Shown piece after piece: positions 8,006-19,400 of a stretch of 64,000 nt of DNA. A program made the position numbers and the translations under genes. Source of the DNA: Spartinivicinus ruber (GTDB lineage Bacteria > Pseudomonadota > Gammaproteobacteria > Pseudomonadales > Zooshikellaceae); assembly GCF_011009015.1 (NCBI RefSeq), contig NZ_CP048878.1, positions 370,501 to 434,500 of the forward strand. Reading direction: 5' to 3'. The stretch's first letter is position 1; each line of letters opens with the position of its first letter. The notes under the pieces are model-generated. The model did not search any database. It saw nothing but the letters and a program-made list of their open reading frames with translations, and was not told where the DNA came from.

Positions 8006-9886
8006 TTAGTCCGCTGATGCATCTAAATAGCCCTTACTAATTAACTTCTCGACTTTCGCCAAATAGTCGTTTCGGGCCATTTCTACGGAATTAAATTGAA
8101 AGCGTTGTAATCGCAAATTGGTACCTGTTCGCCCCCAGCGGCAATTAACCCGTTTATGGTCAAGGGATATTTGATACAAATGTTCCCCTTGTTTATCTCG
8201 GCGACTATAAGTACGGGTTTCTACAGTAATGGTTGAACGGGATTTGCTGCTGTTTTTACGCTGAATTTCCCGTTTGGCAAAAGCTAATCGTAAGGCAATT
8301 AAATGTTCACAAGGGCCTGCTTTTAAGCCTTGTTTACGAAAAAGGCTACAACTGCATTCGGCTTTTGAGACAAAACCTTCTTCAGAAATTAAAAACAGTG
8401 GTCGATAGTCCCGTTTATCTTCTTTTACTTCTACCTTGCCGGTTACTTCTGTCCCTGTGCCATAAATACGGTTTTCGCTGCTGATTGTAACCGTATTTTT
8501 TCGCGCTAATAAGTCATGGGCAACTCGTTCCCGTTGGTTACGAAACTCCAGTCGTGGTCGATCTAACAGAGTATTGGTCAATGGCCGAAGGCGGTAAACC
8601 TGTTGGGCAATATCATACATCAACTGTCCATGTTGGCAGCCAAGCTGTAATGCAGCAATCAATTCAGGTTTTTTTAATTGGGTTGCTTTAGCTAGATCAT
8701 TCAAACTGGCAAACCAGTGTTGAGTCAGGTATTTAATGACCTGTTCCAGTGCCTGATTGGTCTGATCGCTTTTGTCAGCCTCTGATTTTCTGGGTAATAG
8801 TAAATCAAAGGTACATGCTTGCGACCAATCATTGGCGGTAAATCCGGTTAGACCTAAAGTTAATGTCATTGGCCCACAACGTAATACCCAAAAGCAGGGC
8901 AGGCCACTTCCGGCAATATGTACATCTACTGAATCAATAAATGGTAAGAGCCGCTTTAACAGCATCAAACGACGACGGCCCCAGAGCCTGACCACTTTAG
9001 CCTGTTTGCCTTGGTAAATACCAGCACCCGACTCAATCACTGTTTCCCAGGGTTCTAGCAATAACCGGGGAGCTTCTCCTGGCACTAGTTCAACCCGCAA
9101 GCCACGACGTTTCCCTTTAACATCGGCATTCATTCGTAAGTGGCGCAAGCAGTTGTAAATATCCATTGGTGCTAGGGTAAAGCTATCACTGGGTAACATG
9201 GCGGCGGATTGCACTTGCAGAAAGCCCCGTAGCCAAGAGTCAGGTACCTTGATTTGCTTTTCTAAAGTACTGTCTTTCCCTTCAACATCGACAGCTACGG
9301 TTTCTTGGCCAATCCGTAAGGTGGTGTCGCGGTAGCTACGGAATTGCTGAATGCTTTCATTTAGTGCATCACTAAAGTCAATATTGGTGGTACCACAAGA
9401 GGGTTTACTTTCTAACTCAAATGCAGATAGATCGATAGCCAGGTTAGCGTAAGTCCCTTCATCTTTAGAAAACACTTCCAATATCAGCTGATCCGGCTGC
9501 ACGCTGATTACTGGGTCTAAAATCAAGAACGCTTGCGGATCATTTCTCAGTAGCCAGTTAAAGTAATCTTGTTGGGCTTGCCAGGCATTTTTATTCGCCG
9601 ATTCATTACGCATCCGCCGATAAGCTTGGTAAGCGGTGCGATCTTTCGGTTTATAGCGATAATCACTCCCAACAATGGCATACAAGGTTGAAAGTGCCTC
9701 GCGAAAAGCCATGGGTTGTTTGACCTTGCCTGCCAAACTTACTGGGTCTCGCTTAATATTGCCAAACAGGCTGAGTTCTACCCCAGAATCTTTAGCTGTC
9801 GTTTGGCTTTGCCCTGCATATTCGATAGCGATCTCGGTATGAGAAGGAGAGCTTACCGCTTCCTCTGTTTTGTTTTCATTGCTCAT
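8006..9886 (-). CDS. SWIM zinc-finger and WGR-domain protein (retron accessory)
   Basis: I place the start at ATG 9886 (MSNENKTEE), 2 bases after the preceding stop with AGGAAAC upstream, giving 626 residues; a longer frame to 9931 would overlap the previous gene by 43 bases. The first about 480 residues are mixed helices with no domain I recognise. A SWIM zinc finger follows near residues 510-550: AECSCSLFRKQGLKAGPCEH, i.e. CxC...CxH. The C-terminus is a WGR domain (RTYSRRDKQGEHLYQISL ... VNCRWGRTGTNLRLQRFQF), the fold that binds DNA ends and nucleic acid in PARP proteins. It is tightly coupled to the retron RT gene, so it may bind the msDNA or target DNA. That role is inference. Confidence 0.85.
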   Translation of the reverse strand: MSNENKTEEAVSSPSHTEIAIEYAGQSQTTAKDSGVELSLFGNIKRDPVSLAGKVKQPMAFREALSTLYAIVGSDYRYKPKDRTAYQAYRRMRNESANKNAWQAQQDYFNWLLRNDPQAFLILDPVISVQPDQLILEVFSKDEGTYANLAIDLSAFELESKPSCGTTNIDFSDALNESIQQFRSYRDTTLRIGQETVAVDVEGKDSTLEKQIKVPDSWLRGFLQVQSAAMLPSDSFTLAPMDIYNCLRHLRMNADVKGKRRGLRVELVPGEAPRLLLEPWETVIESGAGIYQGKQAKVVRLWGRRRLMLLKRLLPFIDSVDVHIAGSGLPCFWVLRCGPMTLTLGLTGFTANDWSQACTFDLLLPRKSEADKSDQTNQALEQVIKYLTQHWFASLNDLAKATQLKKPELIAALQLGCQHGQLMYDIAQQVYRLRPLTNTLLDRPRLEFRNQRERVAHDLLARKNTVTISSENRIYGTGTEVTGKVEVKEDKRDYRPLFLISEEGFVSKAECSCSLFRKQGLKAGPCEHLIALRLAFAKREIQRKNSSKSRSTITVETRTYSRRDKQGEHLYQISLDHKRVNCRWGRTGTNLRLQRFQFNSVEMARNDYLAKVEKLISKGYLDASAD

Positions 9887-9888
9887 AG

Positions 9889-12800
9889 TTAGTTTCCTGC
9901 CACCCTTGCCCGCTTGGAACGGCGCACACATCGCCAGGCCATTTTGCGTAAATCTTCATCAATGGTTTCAGTTGTGGCCACATTCACCAATGCCGCTTCA
10001 CCCTCAGTACTGGCTAATTGGGCCAATGCCTCAATAGCCCCTAAACGGGTGTTTTCAGCTAACTCGTCTTTCAAAGCAGTGGCCAGTAAAGCTTCAGTGC
10101 CTTGGTTGCTGATTACCTGTGGTAGCACAACTCCCTGCAAATGTGCATTTGCCACGCTAGCCTCGTTCATTGATTTAGCATCAAACTGCTGGGTGAGTTG
10201 CTGATAAACCGAACGATCACTGGCGGCTTGGGCTGCCAGGCCTACAACTGGGGTGGTTTGGCTGTTAGTAATCACGCTAGCAGCCAGGCTACGGATTCGG
10301 CTATCGGTATGGAAAACGGCTTCAGCTATTAAAGACTGAGTAGCCTCAGTCTGTTTAACGGATGCTAGTGCTTGGAAAGCCGCAAAGCGAGTGTCATTGA
10401 ATGCAGTGTCATCTTGGTGGGCAGTGGCTAAAGCCAACAGCACATCAGAGCTACAGCCTGCTACACCAGCAACCCAGATTAATCGCTGCAAGGTAAGGGT
10501 GAGGTTTTCGCTCTCGTCAGAGTGATAGTGACTTATGCTTTGCTGTTCTAAAACTCGCATTTCCGCCCACTTATCAGCCCAGGTGGCGAGTGACTTATCT
10601 ACTGCTTGAGTAATCGCTTTAGTTGTAGCTTGGCTGTAGCCAACTACAGTAGCGGCGACCTCCACTGCTTCCCTATGTGGGCTAGCTAAGGCTGCAATTG
10701 CTTCTTTCAATGGCAGTGGCTCTCGGTTCAGCAAACTCATCGCAAGCTGGGTACGTACGCCTATGGCGCAGTCAGGCAGAATACGAAACATCTCACTGGC
10801 TTCACCAATGCTACAAACCCGCTTTAGTGCTTGGCTGAAGTCGTCATTATTACCAAACGACTCAGCACCACAACGCAGGAAGGCATAATCAGGGGCCAAA
10901 GCGTCTTCCCCAAATAAATGCCGGGCACTGTTGAGTGCAGCTTCGCCCCAGTCATAATAGTTAGCACTGTTTTCTGCCAATACAGCGAGTAATAAGTCTT
11001 TGCTGGCTGGGTCGTCGTTATAGCCCAACACTTCAAGAGCGGTTTCCCGGCCAAAGAAGTCACTATCTTCGGCTTTTTCACGAACGAGCTGCCAGCCAGC
11101 TCGGGTATCAAAGTAGCGCAAACCATGCAGGCCATTAATCACCAAACCCCAGCGATCACTGCTCACAAAACTTTTTAACAGCTCAAAAATTGTCTCGGCC
11201 TGGTCAGACTGACCTAAGTGCCCGATGGCTTCAGCCGCCACTTCCTGCAAGGCATGCTCATCATCTTTGGCTAGTCGTAATAGGGTATCGAGTGCGCGTT
11301 CATCTCCTAGCTCACCTAATGCTTGCACTGCTAATTGGCGGAGTCTTAAGTCTGTTAGGGTGTCTACACCTGCCAGTAAGATACTGATGCCCTGGTCATT
11401 GCCAGCTAAGGCTAAGCTGTATGCAGACCAAAACTGAGTAATTGGGTCTTGATTGGCTAGTGCACTGACCACGGCTGTGCTTGGACCACTGCGTTTGCGA
11501 ATCCGCCAGCCCAGGCTAAAAACACTTAGCTGACGAATATCATCATTAGCATGACGGGTTAGGGTGGCGAGAGAGTCATTAACCGCATCAGATGGTGACC
11601 AGCGGGCGCCCTCTAACAGCCGTAAAATGAGCTTGGTTTCTCCCAGCGCTAAGCAACGGTCTAACAACTGTTGCAATAGCTGATCATGGCGGGGGTGCTG
11701 TTGTTCAAGCCAGCTTTTATCAACCTTGTCATCTTCCGGGTCTTCAATCGGCTGGTCATAGCCGCTGATGATTAGCAATGCGTTGAATGCGCCTTGGCGT
11801 AATGAAGTGTTATCCATCATGGCTAACAGCCTTGGGGCAACTGCTGGATTACGAAAACCACCCGCTGCATTAAATAAACTATTGAGCTGTTCTGCTGAGG
11901 TTTTGCCTAGCTGTTCCAGTTTATCCACCAAGTCGAGCAGAGCATTGGCTCCTTTGGGCTCTCCCAACTTAACCAGTGCCTGAATTCCTCGGTTCTGCTC
12001 ACGGCTAAACCCTTTGCCAGTGTGGTTCAGCAGCAGGCTATTCAGCAGTGTAACCAGCGCATCAAATGCCTTTGGATCTTTCTTAACGGCTAAGGCGTAA
12101 GTGCTGTTTTCTCGCACTTCCTGATGGCGAGAGTTAAGAGCTTTATGCAGCAGTGCCTGAGCTTTGGGGTTATCGTAATCTTCAACTAACCAATCAATGC
12201 CTCTTAGCCTGACGGTTTTATCAGCTGCATCCAGAGCGGCTTTGGCCACTGTCACTGGCTTAGCTTTTTTTAGTAATAATTTAGCGGCTTCCAGCGCTAG
12301 GTTATCGGTACGACTGACCATCGCTTGTTGCAAAATGACTTGGCCTTGCTTCAGACTTTCGCCTTCAGTCAGCATTTCCAGGGCTTTCACCCCCAGGTCG
12401 TTATGACCGGTTTCCAGACACTCATTCGCTAGTAGGGTGGTATCGGTTCCCAATGTTTGTAGCTGCTCAAGAGCGTAAAGCCGCACAGTTTGGTTGGGGT
12501 CACCCAAGGCCTGCATAAATACAGATTCTGCAGCACCTAATAAATCGTTGTTACGCTTGACCATATTGGCTAGCAAGGCTAAGGCTGACTGACGTACGGT
12601 GATGATCGAACTATCAGCATGGCGCACCTTGCGTCGCCCTGGGGTATTGCCTTGCTCGCGAACTAAGCCGCAGTAGGTGCCAAAGGCCACTTGCTCCAAC
12701 TCAGCTTGATCCACTTTGGTTTTAGCCAGTTTGTGTTTCTTGGTAGCTGCTTTTAGCTCATTGATTTCAGTTTTATAGCGCTGGGTATGGTGCTGCCAGG

Positions 12801-15800
12801 CTTGATCCCAAGCATCCTGCTTATTAGCAAATAAGTATTCCAATAGCTGGAGGGTTTTGCTGCGTAGACGGCTGCTGCCGAATACCACCAGCTCAGCAAA
12901 TAGATCAATGGTTTCAGCACGGATTTGCCATGGCTCACCAGACTGGTTGTTAAACACAGCGTTGAGTAACTCAGCATAGGAGGGCTTATCGTGTAAGCGC
13001 TCAATGGCCTGGGCTGCAATTAACCGTAGTATTGGGGTTTCAGCCGATAGCATGGCCAACAAAGGGGTAGCGAAAGTATCATGGCTTTGTCCTGGTTGCC
13101 CTTTATAACTGGGCAGCAAATGCATCATTAAGGCAGCTATACGGACGAGTTGATCACTGTCATCCAGGTAAAAACTCAGCCTGTCAGCAAATGCCTCACC
13201 AAAAGCCATTAATGCACTCACACAAAGGACTTTTTCTGCCTGGGTTTGGCTTTGCTCTAAAGCTAGTTGCATAGCTAGACTATTATCACCAGGCATACCA
13301 GACTCGCTGCCTAATAAGGCCAGGCCCTGGGCGGCTGCTAGTTTGACCTCGTTATCCTGATGGTGCAGTGCTTTTTCTAGAGTGGCTTGTTGACTGCTAT
13401 CACAACACCAGACCAGGGCTTTAGCTGCAGCCCGGCGAATCGAGCTGATGTCACTTTCCAGCAGCGGTGTAATGGTGCTTACACAGGCAGGTGACTCCAA
13501 CAGGGCTAAACCTGCCAATGCAGATTCAACCGTAGTTTGCCAGCGTTTGGCATCCTCTTTGTTATCCGGTTTTGTTTGGGTTACCAGGGTTAATAATGGC
13601 GCCAGTGCAGCCTCATCACCCAAGCGCGCACAGGCACTAGCAGCTTGTAATACCACATCCTGGTATTCGCTGGCCATTGCCTGTTGAAGTGCTTTGGTGG
13701 CTTGGGCATCGACTAAGGCTTGAATAACCTGTTTGCGAACGTCCCGTTCACTGTCATTGATGGCTTCAACCAGTAGCTGTTGGGCTTGCTCACCAGGCTT
13801 TTTGTTGAGCTCACTAATGGCTGTTAAGCGTGTATCCCGATAAGGGCTTTTTAGTGCTGCGGCCAGTGGGGCGTAGTCGCGGCCTTTGGTTTTCTTCAGG
13901 GCAAAGGCTAAGGTTTCATCACGAATAGTTTTATCTGGGTCATTCAGTAACTCCAGTAGCAAAGACCAAGCCCAGTGGTGGCTGGCTTCGGCTATTAGCT
14001 CGGTTTGCACTTCCCGGCGAATATCCGCATGGGTACTTTGTAAGGCAAATCGTAATGCTGCTTCATGGCTATCACCCACTGGTAGATTGAGTACTGCTTT
14101 GAAAGCCTCACTACGGACACTAGGGTTACCATCATTAATTGCACGTTGGAAGAGTACTTGGTGGGTGTCTGCAATGCCCTCTTTTTTCGCTACCCTTACC
14201 AGGGCTTGTAAAGCCCGGCGGCGAACATCTTCATGATGGCTGATTAAGCCGAGCTGTGCGGCTGTAACAGGTTGTTTTTCGTGAATGACAGACAGTGCAG
14301 AAAAGGCAGCATCTCTGACTTCAATTGCAGAGTCATTCAGAAGCGTTTGTAGCCGCTGGTCAGCCCGTGGGTCATTCAAATTAGCCAATCCATGGCAAAC
14401 CATAACCCGAGCACTTTTATCTTGTTCACGGCTGAGTTGCAGTAATAAGCCAAACGCCCGTGGGTCATTGAGCAAGGCTAAGCAGTGAGCACCGAGTAAG
14501 CAGCTATCCAGTGACAAGCTCGCTGTGGCTTGTAACAAAGGTGCATAATCCGTTGCTTCCAGAGCCAGTTTGGTTTTGCGGACTTTGGGGGGCTCTTTCG
14601 CTGTTTGTTGGCTGGCCGTAGTGTCTTTTGATCCCTTAGGCCCCTCAGTAACATCAGTCTCAAAGGAAAACTGCTCAATATCAAACAGCAGCCGGTGGAG
14701 GTTTTTATCTCGCTCGCGAATGGCTTTGGCCAGCGCTGGGCGACTGAATAAACTAACTAAAAAGGCGGTTTGGCGCACTTCGTTGTCGTCGTCATCCAAG
14801 CGTCGGCGGAGGGTGGATATAACCCGAGGTTGCTCCAGTAAATTCCGTTGAAATAGCCTAACCAGCGATGCCCGACGAATATCCGCCTGACTTGCACCAA
14901 GGGCAACAATATTGGCATCTGGATTAACGACTTCTAGACGAGCGAGAGCCAACATTCGCACTGCATAGGCTTTGACATCTAATGCACTGATTAAGCGCAT
15001 CATTGCTCGGTCATCGTCCGCCGCTACTTCTGCTAGTGCATTTACCGCGAGCTTACCCACATCCACTTGGCCGGTTTTAAGGGCTAAAGCCATTGGGCGA
15101 AGTGTTTCATCAGTGGTGAATCGTTCGCGTAGTTTGGTAAAGGCAAAAGTTCTAACGGCTTCATCCTTGTGATTTAAGTAGGATTCTAATAACCGTTGGG
15201 TATCTGGGTGTTGAATAGTGGCAATGCGCTCGACAATCAGTTGGCGTAATGCAAAGTCCCGGTCTTGGTGGATTTGCTTATCCAACAGTTGCAGTGAGGC
15301 TTTATCACCATAACGGGTTAAGCGCTCAATAGCCGTTTGTCGATGAGTGACTTGATGGCTGGCTAGCTCGCTTTTGGCCAGTATATATGTGTCGTAGAGG
15401 CGGTGGGTAAGTTGGCTGAACTTGCCAGCCGCATCCAGTGCAATAACGGAAAAACGCCCACCACTGGCTGCTACCAAGTGGGGGCGGTTATGAATATGCG
15501 CAATGACTAAGCCTGAAACGGTGCCTATACCTTCACTAAAAGTCGATGGGCGCGTAGCACCGGCGCGTAGCCAGCTTTTGCAGGTTTTATCCTGAGAGCC
15601 TGTAATGAAGCGCTCGCCGGCTGTTTGCACAATGGCAGTGATGGGTGCTGCATGGCCAGCCCCCCGGTCACGGTCTTCTGCTTCCAGCTTGCCCCGTGCA
15701 TGAGTCAGTAGCAGTTTGTTGTCGTTACCAGCTGATAAAAACCGCAGCTCAGTTGGGTCAAAAGCTAACGAGGTAATAGCACCTTCGTGAAGCTTCGCCG

Positions 15801-16398
15801 ACTCGCTCAGCTTAAATGCTGACTGGTCTTCCGCTTCGTTTTCAAAAACGAAAACGTTGCCTTTACTCGTGCCTGCCACTAACCATTGACCACTGGCATC
15901 AGTCGCGATAGCGGTTCCGGTTTCTGATATTTCAGGAGATACTTTAGGAGGCAGTCCAGAAGATAGCCCAGAAGATTTCTCAGAATATAGCTCTAGGGTT
16001 TGTAACTGGGTGCCTTTAGTTTGGTCGACAATAACAATTTGGTTGTCAATTAAAACCCCGAGTCGCTGCTGGTTTAATGTCACCAAGGCTTTAATTGGGT
16101 TTGGTGTTTTTTCAGTATTTTTAGTGACTTGGTTATTTAACTGGGTAATACGTTTACCATTGCAGAAAATATTGCCAGTAATATCACCAAGCCAAACTTT
16201 ATCGTTAAGTACTAAAAGTGCACTGGCATTATTTTCTAGCAGGGTTTCGCTGAGCGCCAGGGTTTCTAAATTGAGTTGATAGCAGGGGGTGAGCTGCTTT
16301 TCGGGGTGCTCAGTTATAAAATAAACGGTATTTTCACTGGCCCCTAACGCTTTAATGACACCACAGTAGGGGAGATATTTTTCTATTAATTCACTCAT
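9889..16398 (-). CDS. giant WD40-HEAT repeat protein (retron accessory)
   Basis: This 2169-residue protein starts at ATG 16398 behind AAGGGGAA. The first about 340 residues show WD40-type blades: LHEGAITSLAFDPTELRFLS, HAAPITAIVQTAGERFITGS and QDKTCKSWLRAG. From about residue 360 to the end it is an almost continuous array of HEAT/PBS-lyase-type helical repeats, for instance NDPRADQRLQTLLNDSAIEV then RDAAFSALSVI; LGDERALDTLLRLAKDDEHA; HLGQSDQAETIFELLKSF. There is no nuclease, protease or transmembrane signature I can identify. Such a protein is expected to act as a scaffold or sensor. It lies 12 bases after the HEAT-BRCT gene and 2 bases before the SWIM-WGR gene, in one operon with the RT. Confidence 0.9.
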   Translation of the reverse strand: MSELIEKYLPYCGVIKALGASENTVYFITEHPEKQLTPCYQLNLETLALSETLLENNASALLVLNDKVWLGDITGNIFCNGKRITQLNNQVTKNTEKTPNPIKALVTLNQQRLGVLIDNQIVIVDQTKGTQLQTLELYSEKSSGLSSGLPPKVSPEISETGTAIATDASGQWLVAGTSKGNVFVFENEAEDQSAFKLSESAKLHEGAITSLAFDPTELRFLSAGNDNKLLLTHARGKLEAEDRDRGAGHAAPITAIVQTAGERFITGSQDKTCKSWLRAGATRPSTFSEGIGTVSGLVIAHIHNRPHLVAASGGRFSVIALDAAGKFSQLTHRLYDTYILAKSELASHQVTHRQTAIERLTRYGDKASLQLLDKQIHQDRDFALRQLIVERIATIQHPDTQRLLESYLNHKDEAVRTFAFTKLRERFTTDETLRPMALALKTGQVDVGKLAVNALAEVAADDDRAMMRLISALDVKAYAVRMLALARLEVVNPDANIVALGASQADIRRASLVRLFQRNLLEQPRVISTLRRRLDDDDNEVRQTAFLVSLFSRPALAKAIRERDKNLHRLLFDIEQFSFETDVTEGPKGSKDTTASQQTAKEPPKVRKTKLALEATDYAPLLQATASLSLDSCLLGAHCLALLNDPRAFGLLLQLSREQDKSARVMVCHGLANLNDPRADQRLQTLLNDSAIEVRDAAFSALSVIHEKQPVTAAQLGLISHHEDVRRRALQALVRVAKKEGIADTHQVLFQRAINDGNPSVRSEAFKAVLNLPVGDSHEAALRFALQSTHADIRREVQTELIAEASHHWAWSLLLELLNDPDKTIRDETLAFALKKTKGRDYAPLAAALKSPYRDTRLTAISELNKKPGEQAQQLLVEAINDSERDVRKQVIQALVDAQATKALQQAMASEYQDVVLQAASACARLGDEAALAPLLTLVTQTKPDNKEDAKRWQTTVESALAGLALLESPACVSTITPLLESDISSIRRAAAKALVWCCDSSQQATLEKALHHQDNEVKLAAAQGLALLGSESGMPGDNSLAMQLALEQSQTQAEKVLCVSALMAFGEAFADRLSFYLDDSDQLVRIAALMMHLLPSYKGQPGQSHDTFATPLLAMLSAETPILRLIAAQAIERLHDKPSYAELLNAVFNNQSGEPWQIRAETIDLFAELVVFGSSRLRSKTLQLLEYLFANKQDAWDQAWQHHTQRYKTEINELKAATKKHKLAKTKVDQAELEQVAFGTYCGLVREQGNTPGRRKVRHADSSIITVRQSALALLANMVKRNNDLLGAAESVFMQALGDPNQTVRLYALEQLQTLGTDTTLLANECLETGHNDLGVKALEMLTEGESLKQGQVILQQAMVSRTDNLALEAAKLLLKKAKPVTVAKAALDAADKTVRLRGIDWLVEDYDNPKAQALLHKALNSRHQEVRENSTYALAVKKDPKAFDALVTLLNSLLLNHTGKGFSREQNRGIQALVKLGEPKGANALLDLVDKLEQLGKTSAEQLNSLFNAAGGFRNPAVAPRLLAMMDNTSLRQGAFNALLIISGYDQPIEDPEDDKVDKSWLEQQHPRHDQLLQQLLDRCLALGETKLILRLLEGARWSPSDAVNDSLATLTRHANDDIRQLSVFSLGWRIRKRSGPSTAVVSALANQDPITQFWSAYSLALAGNDQGISILLAGVDTLTDLRLRQLAVQALGELGDERALDTLLRLAKDDEHALQEVAAEAIGHLGQSDQAETIFELLKSFVSSDRWGLVINGLHGLRYFDTRAGWQLVREKAEDSDFFGRETALEVLGYNDDPASKDLLLAVLAENSANYYDWGEAALNSARHLFGEDALAPDYAFLRCGAESFGNNDDFSQALKRVCSIGEASEMFRILPDCAIGVRTQLAMSLLNREPLPLKEAIAALASPHREAVEVAATVVGYSQATTKAITQAVDKSLATWADKWAEMRVLEQQSISHYHSDESENLTLTLQRLIWVAGVAGCSSDVLLALATAHQDDTAFNDTRFAAFQALASVKQTEATQSLIAEAVFHTDSRIRSLAASVITNSQTTPVVGLAAQAASDRSVYQQLTQQFDAKSMNEASVANAHLQGVVLPQVISNQGTEALLATALKDELAENTRLGAIEALAQLASTEGEAALVNVATTETIDEDLRKMAWRCVRRSKRARVAGN

Positions 16399-16410
16399 TG
16401 GTATTCCCCT

Positions 16411-19400
16411 TTAAGCATTGGCCAATTGGCCGCCCTTTAATAATTCGCGACTCTGACTGGTTTGTGCTGACAGTTCAGGATGTTTGGTAATAATGCGAGT
16501 AACTGCCACTAAGCTGGCAGCATGCTCACTTTTGCCGCGAGAACCTTTAAATTCCTGCAATAAAGGCAGAACGTAGCGAGCAAATTCGACATCAGCCACG
16601 GCAATATCCCGTAGAGTTTCAATTAAGTTCAACTTAGCTTTGCGAGTGGGGAGTGGCTTTAATTTATTAATAACTTCTCCCTTAGCTTTTTGATTTGCTG
16701 TTTTTGATCCTTTGTTTGAAGCACCATTTTTGGCTAATCGGCCTGGGGCAATTTCAAATAAAATTCGGCGCAAGAATTGTTCTAAGCTGTCATGACTGGC
16801 TGGTAATGCAGTTGGTTTAGTAGGTGCACCATCACCTAAATTTTGTTGAGCCGCTTCTGCTTGCTGTTTGGCCTTTGCCCCAAGCGTAGCAACAGACGAC
16901 AGTTGTGGCTTCCAGCCAGGGGTAATGCCTCGGTCACGATACCAATGCCAGAAACGTTGAATCACAAAACCGCGCACAGCTCGATCAGGGCTTTCGGTAA
17001 GCCGGAATAATTCTTGAGGCAGTTGTAAACGGGGATGTTTTCCAATTAACACCATACCCAACTCCCGTGCGGATTTATCTGCCGATTCGCAAAAGCTATA
17101 GACGGCTTCTGGAGTGAGTATATCTGGGTCGATGCGATAACGTTTATGTTCTTGGTTGTTATCAGCAGTTAAGGCTTTGGTTATAAAATTCCGTACTGAT
17201 TTATAATTGGATTCGCTTAACGTCACAATATGCTCAATAGGCGGCTGCCAGCGAGCAAATTCCCAGTGGGCCAGTTCTAATGCAAAAGCACGGATATTGC
17301 CACGGCTGTCATTAAATAGCGGTTTAACACGTTCAAAGCTTAGAAAATCAGCAGGAATTTCTGCGCCTGGGTCTACGGGCCGATCAGTTTCTTGTAAACA
17401 AATATCTGGGTGGTGATGGCGAATATACGACAGTGCAAATAAAGTGAGTGGGGCATCTTCTTTGCTTGGGGTGGTGATCATTTCCCACAAACGATGACAA
17501 CCTGCCTCAATGGCATCGTCAGAAAACTCCCGTTGTTCACCTGACAGCATTTGTAGAAAAGCAGTTTCGGAAATAATTTTTAATTCGGCACCTTCAGTAA
17601 TTAATGATTCTGCTTTAACTTGCTTGGAACCTTTGCGCCCTTCTCCATAAAGCGGGGAGCCTTCATCGCCAATCACCAGCCAGTTCAGATTTTTCGTTAC
17701 ACCTGAAGCATTGCTACCGCCAGCGACAGTCACTTTATTTGTGGCTTCTTTTCGAGTCATTTTGGCGAGTTTGCCAGTAAATAAAAAACTATCGCCGCCA
17801 AAATCCACGTTAATTTCAGTGTCAGTACAGGCGGCTTCTTTTGATGCAGGTTGACCTTCTGTTTCAGGCGCAAAATCAGCTGGTAAAAAGGCCCGGTTCA
17901 TAACATCTACAGCAAAGTCGTGATAAAGCGGTTCGCTACGTTCAACTAATGTCATCAACCAACTAAAACTTAATTGCTCTGGAGTAAAGTGACGTATATC
18001 TGCCAGCCACTCAAAAATGGTTTCGGCCAAATCAGTCGTATAAACTAAATCTTCAGCCCAGGGTTGGTTGTGTTTAATTTCTGCTAGCCAACTGTCTTGT
18101 TCCCAACTGGGGTGATAAACGATGGTTTTTAAAAACTCCAATTCCAGTGATTGAGGAGTTAATAACCCTTGGTCTACCCATCTTTCGATATAACGCTGAG
18201 TGTCGGGGTTGATGAGCAGTTTTTTGAGAAAATCACTGGCAAGGGTATTAAGATCAAAATCCGTTAATGCTTCACAAGCAAAGCGAATGGTTTTTCGCGC
18301 CCGACTTTGTTGATAATCTAATTTTTCTAGTAACTCACAAAAGTAACTCGCCTCCAAGGTTTTATTGGAATGATGTTGAGTAAGGTATTTAACCGCGAAA
18401 TCAAAACCATTAGAGGCGGGTTTAAGCAAGCGTTGGCTATACCAGGCGGGCGTGAGTTCCCGTTTGGAAAAATACTTAAGTAATGCATCGGTAGCAAATT
18501 GACAACCATAATAGGTTTCTAATATCGCTCCCCAGTTTTCCAAACCAATGCCATTGCGTGGTTCGTGGGTCTGAATTAAGTCAAACGCCATCTGCCGAAC
18601 AGTTTCATTACTGTTATCAATTAATCGGATTAATGCAGTAATTGATAGGTCTCTTGCATGGGTACGCGCATAAGTAGCGGCGTAAATACGGGCATTATCT
18701 GAAGGGGAGTTAAACAATGCTAATACGGTGTTGTGTAAGCCTAATTCTTTAAAGGCGGCTTGTTCAAAACGAGGGACATTATCCAATACCCAAATAACAA
18801 ATTCGTCAATGGTTGCACTTTCGTTTCCTACTAAGCGGCTAATCCATTGTGGCTCAACTTCGCGTAAACTGGCACGAAAATCAGTCTTTAAGGCTGTGGT
18901 GGCATAGCGCCGGACTTGTTCTGACTGGGCTTGTTCTAATAAGGCAAATAATGGCCTGGGGGTTAGTCGCCAACTGTCGGCAAAGGCTCGGTATTTAAGT
19001 AAGGTACTGGGGCGACCCCGGAAGGTAAAACGGTTGCGATTATATTGGCCATTTTCGTGATAAAAAATATGATTGGCTATCCAGGTACGTGACCAGTTTG
19101 CATCATCGGTATAATGGGCTAATACATCACATGCGGTATCAGGGTAGCAGGCAGGTAGACTTTCACCCAGACGGCGTAAGTAACGCCAAGCACGACGGGT
19201 TAAGTACACTAGGGTATTACGACTGATTTGAAAATCGCCATCGGCCAATGCTTGATCAAAGCGGGCTGCCAATGCACCGTAAATGAGAGTGTCGTTGTCA
19301 GCTTCAGCTTGTTTAAAAATGGCTTTTAATGCCCGCCAGGGTCCATAAGTTAGCTCGATTTTTGGAATAACTGAAAGTAAACACCACCGACTGAATGCAT

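Noticed and set aside
9914..15172. Many open frames opposite the giant WD40-HEAT gene
   Set aside because: They are long only because the real gene is Ala/Leu-rich with few stops on the other strand; they have no ribosome sites or recognisable domains.
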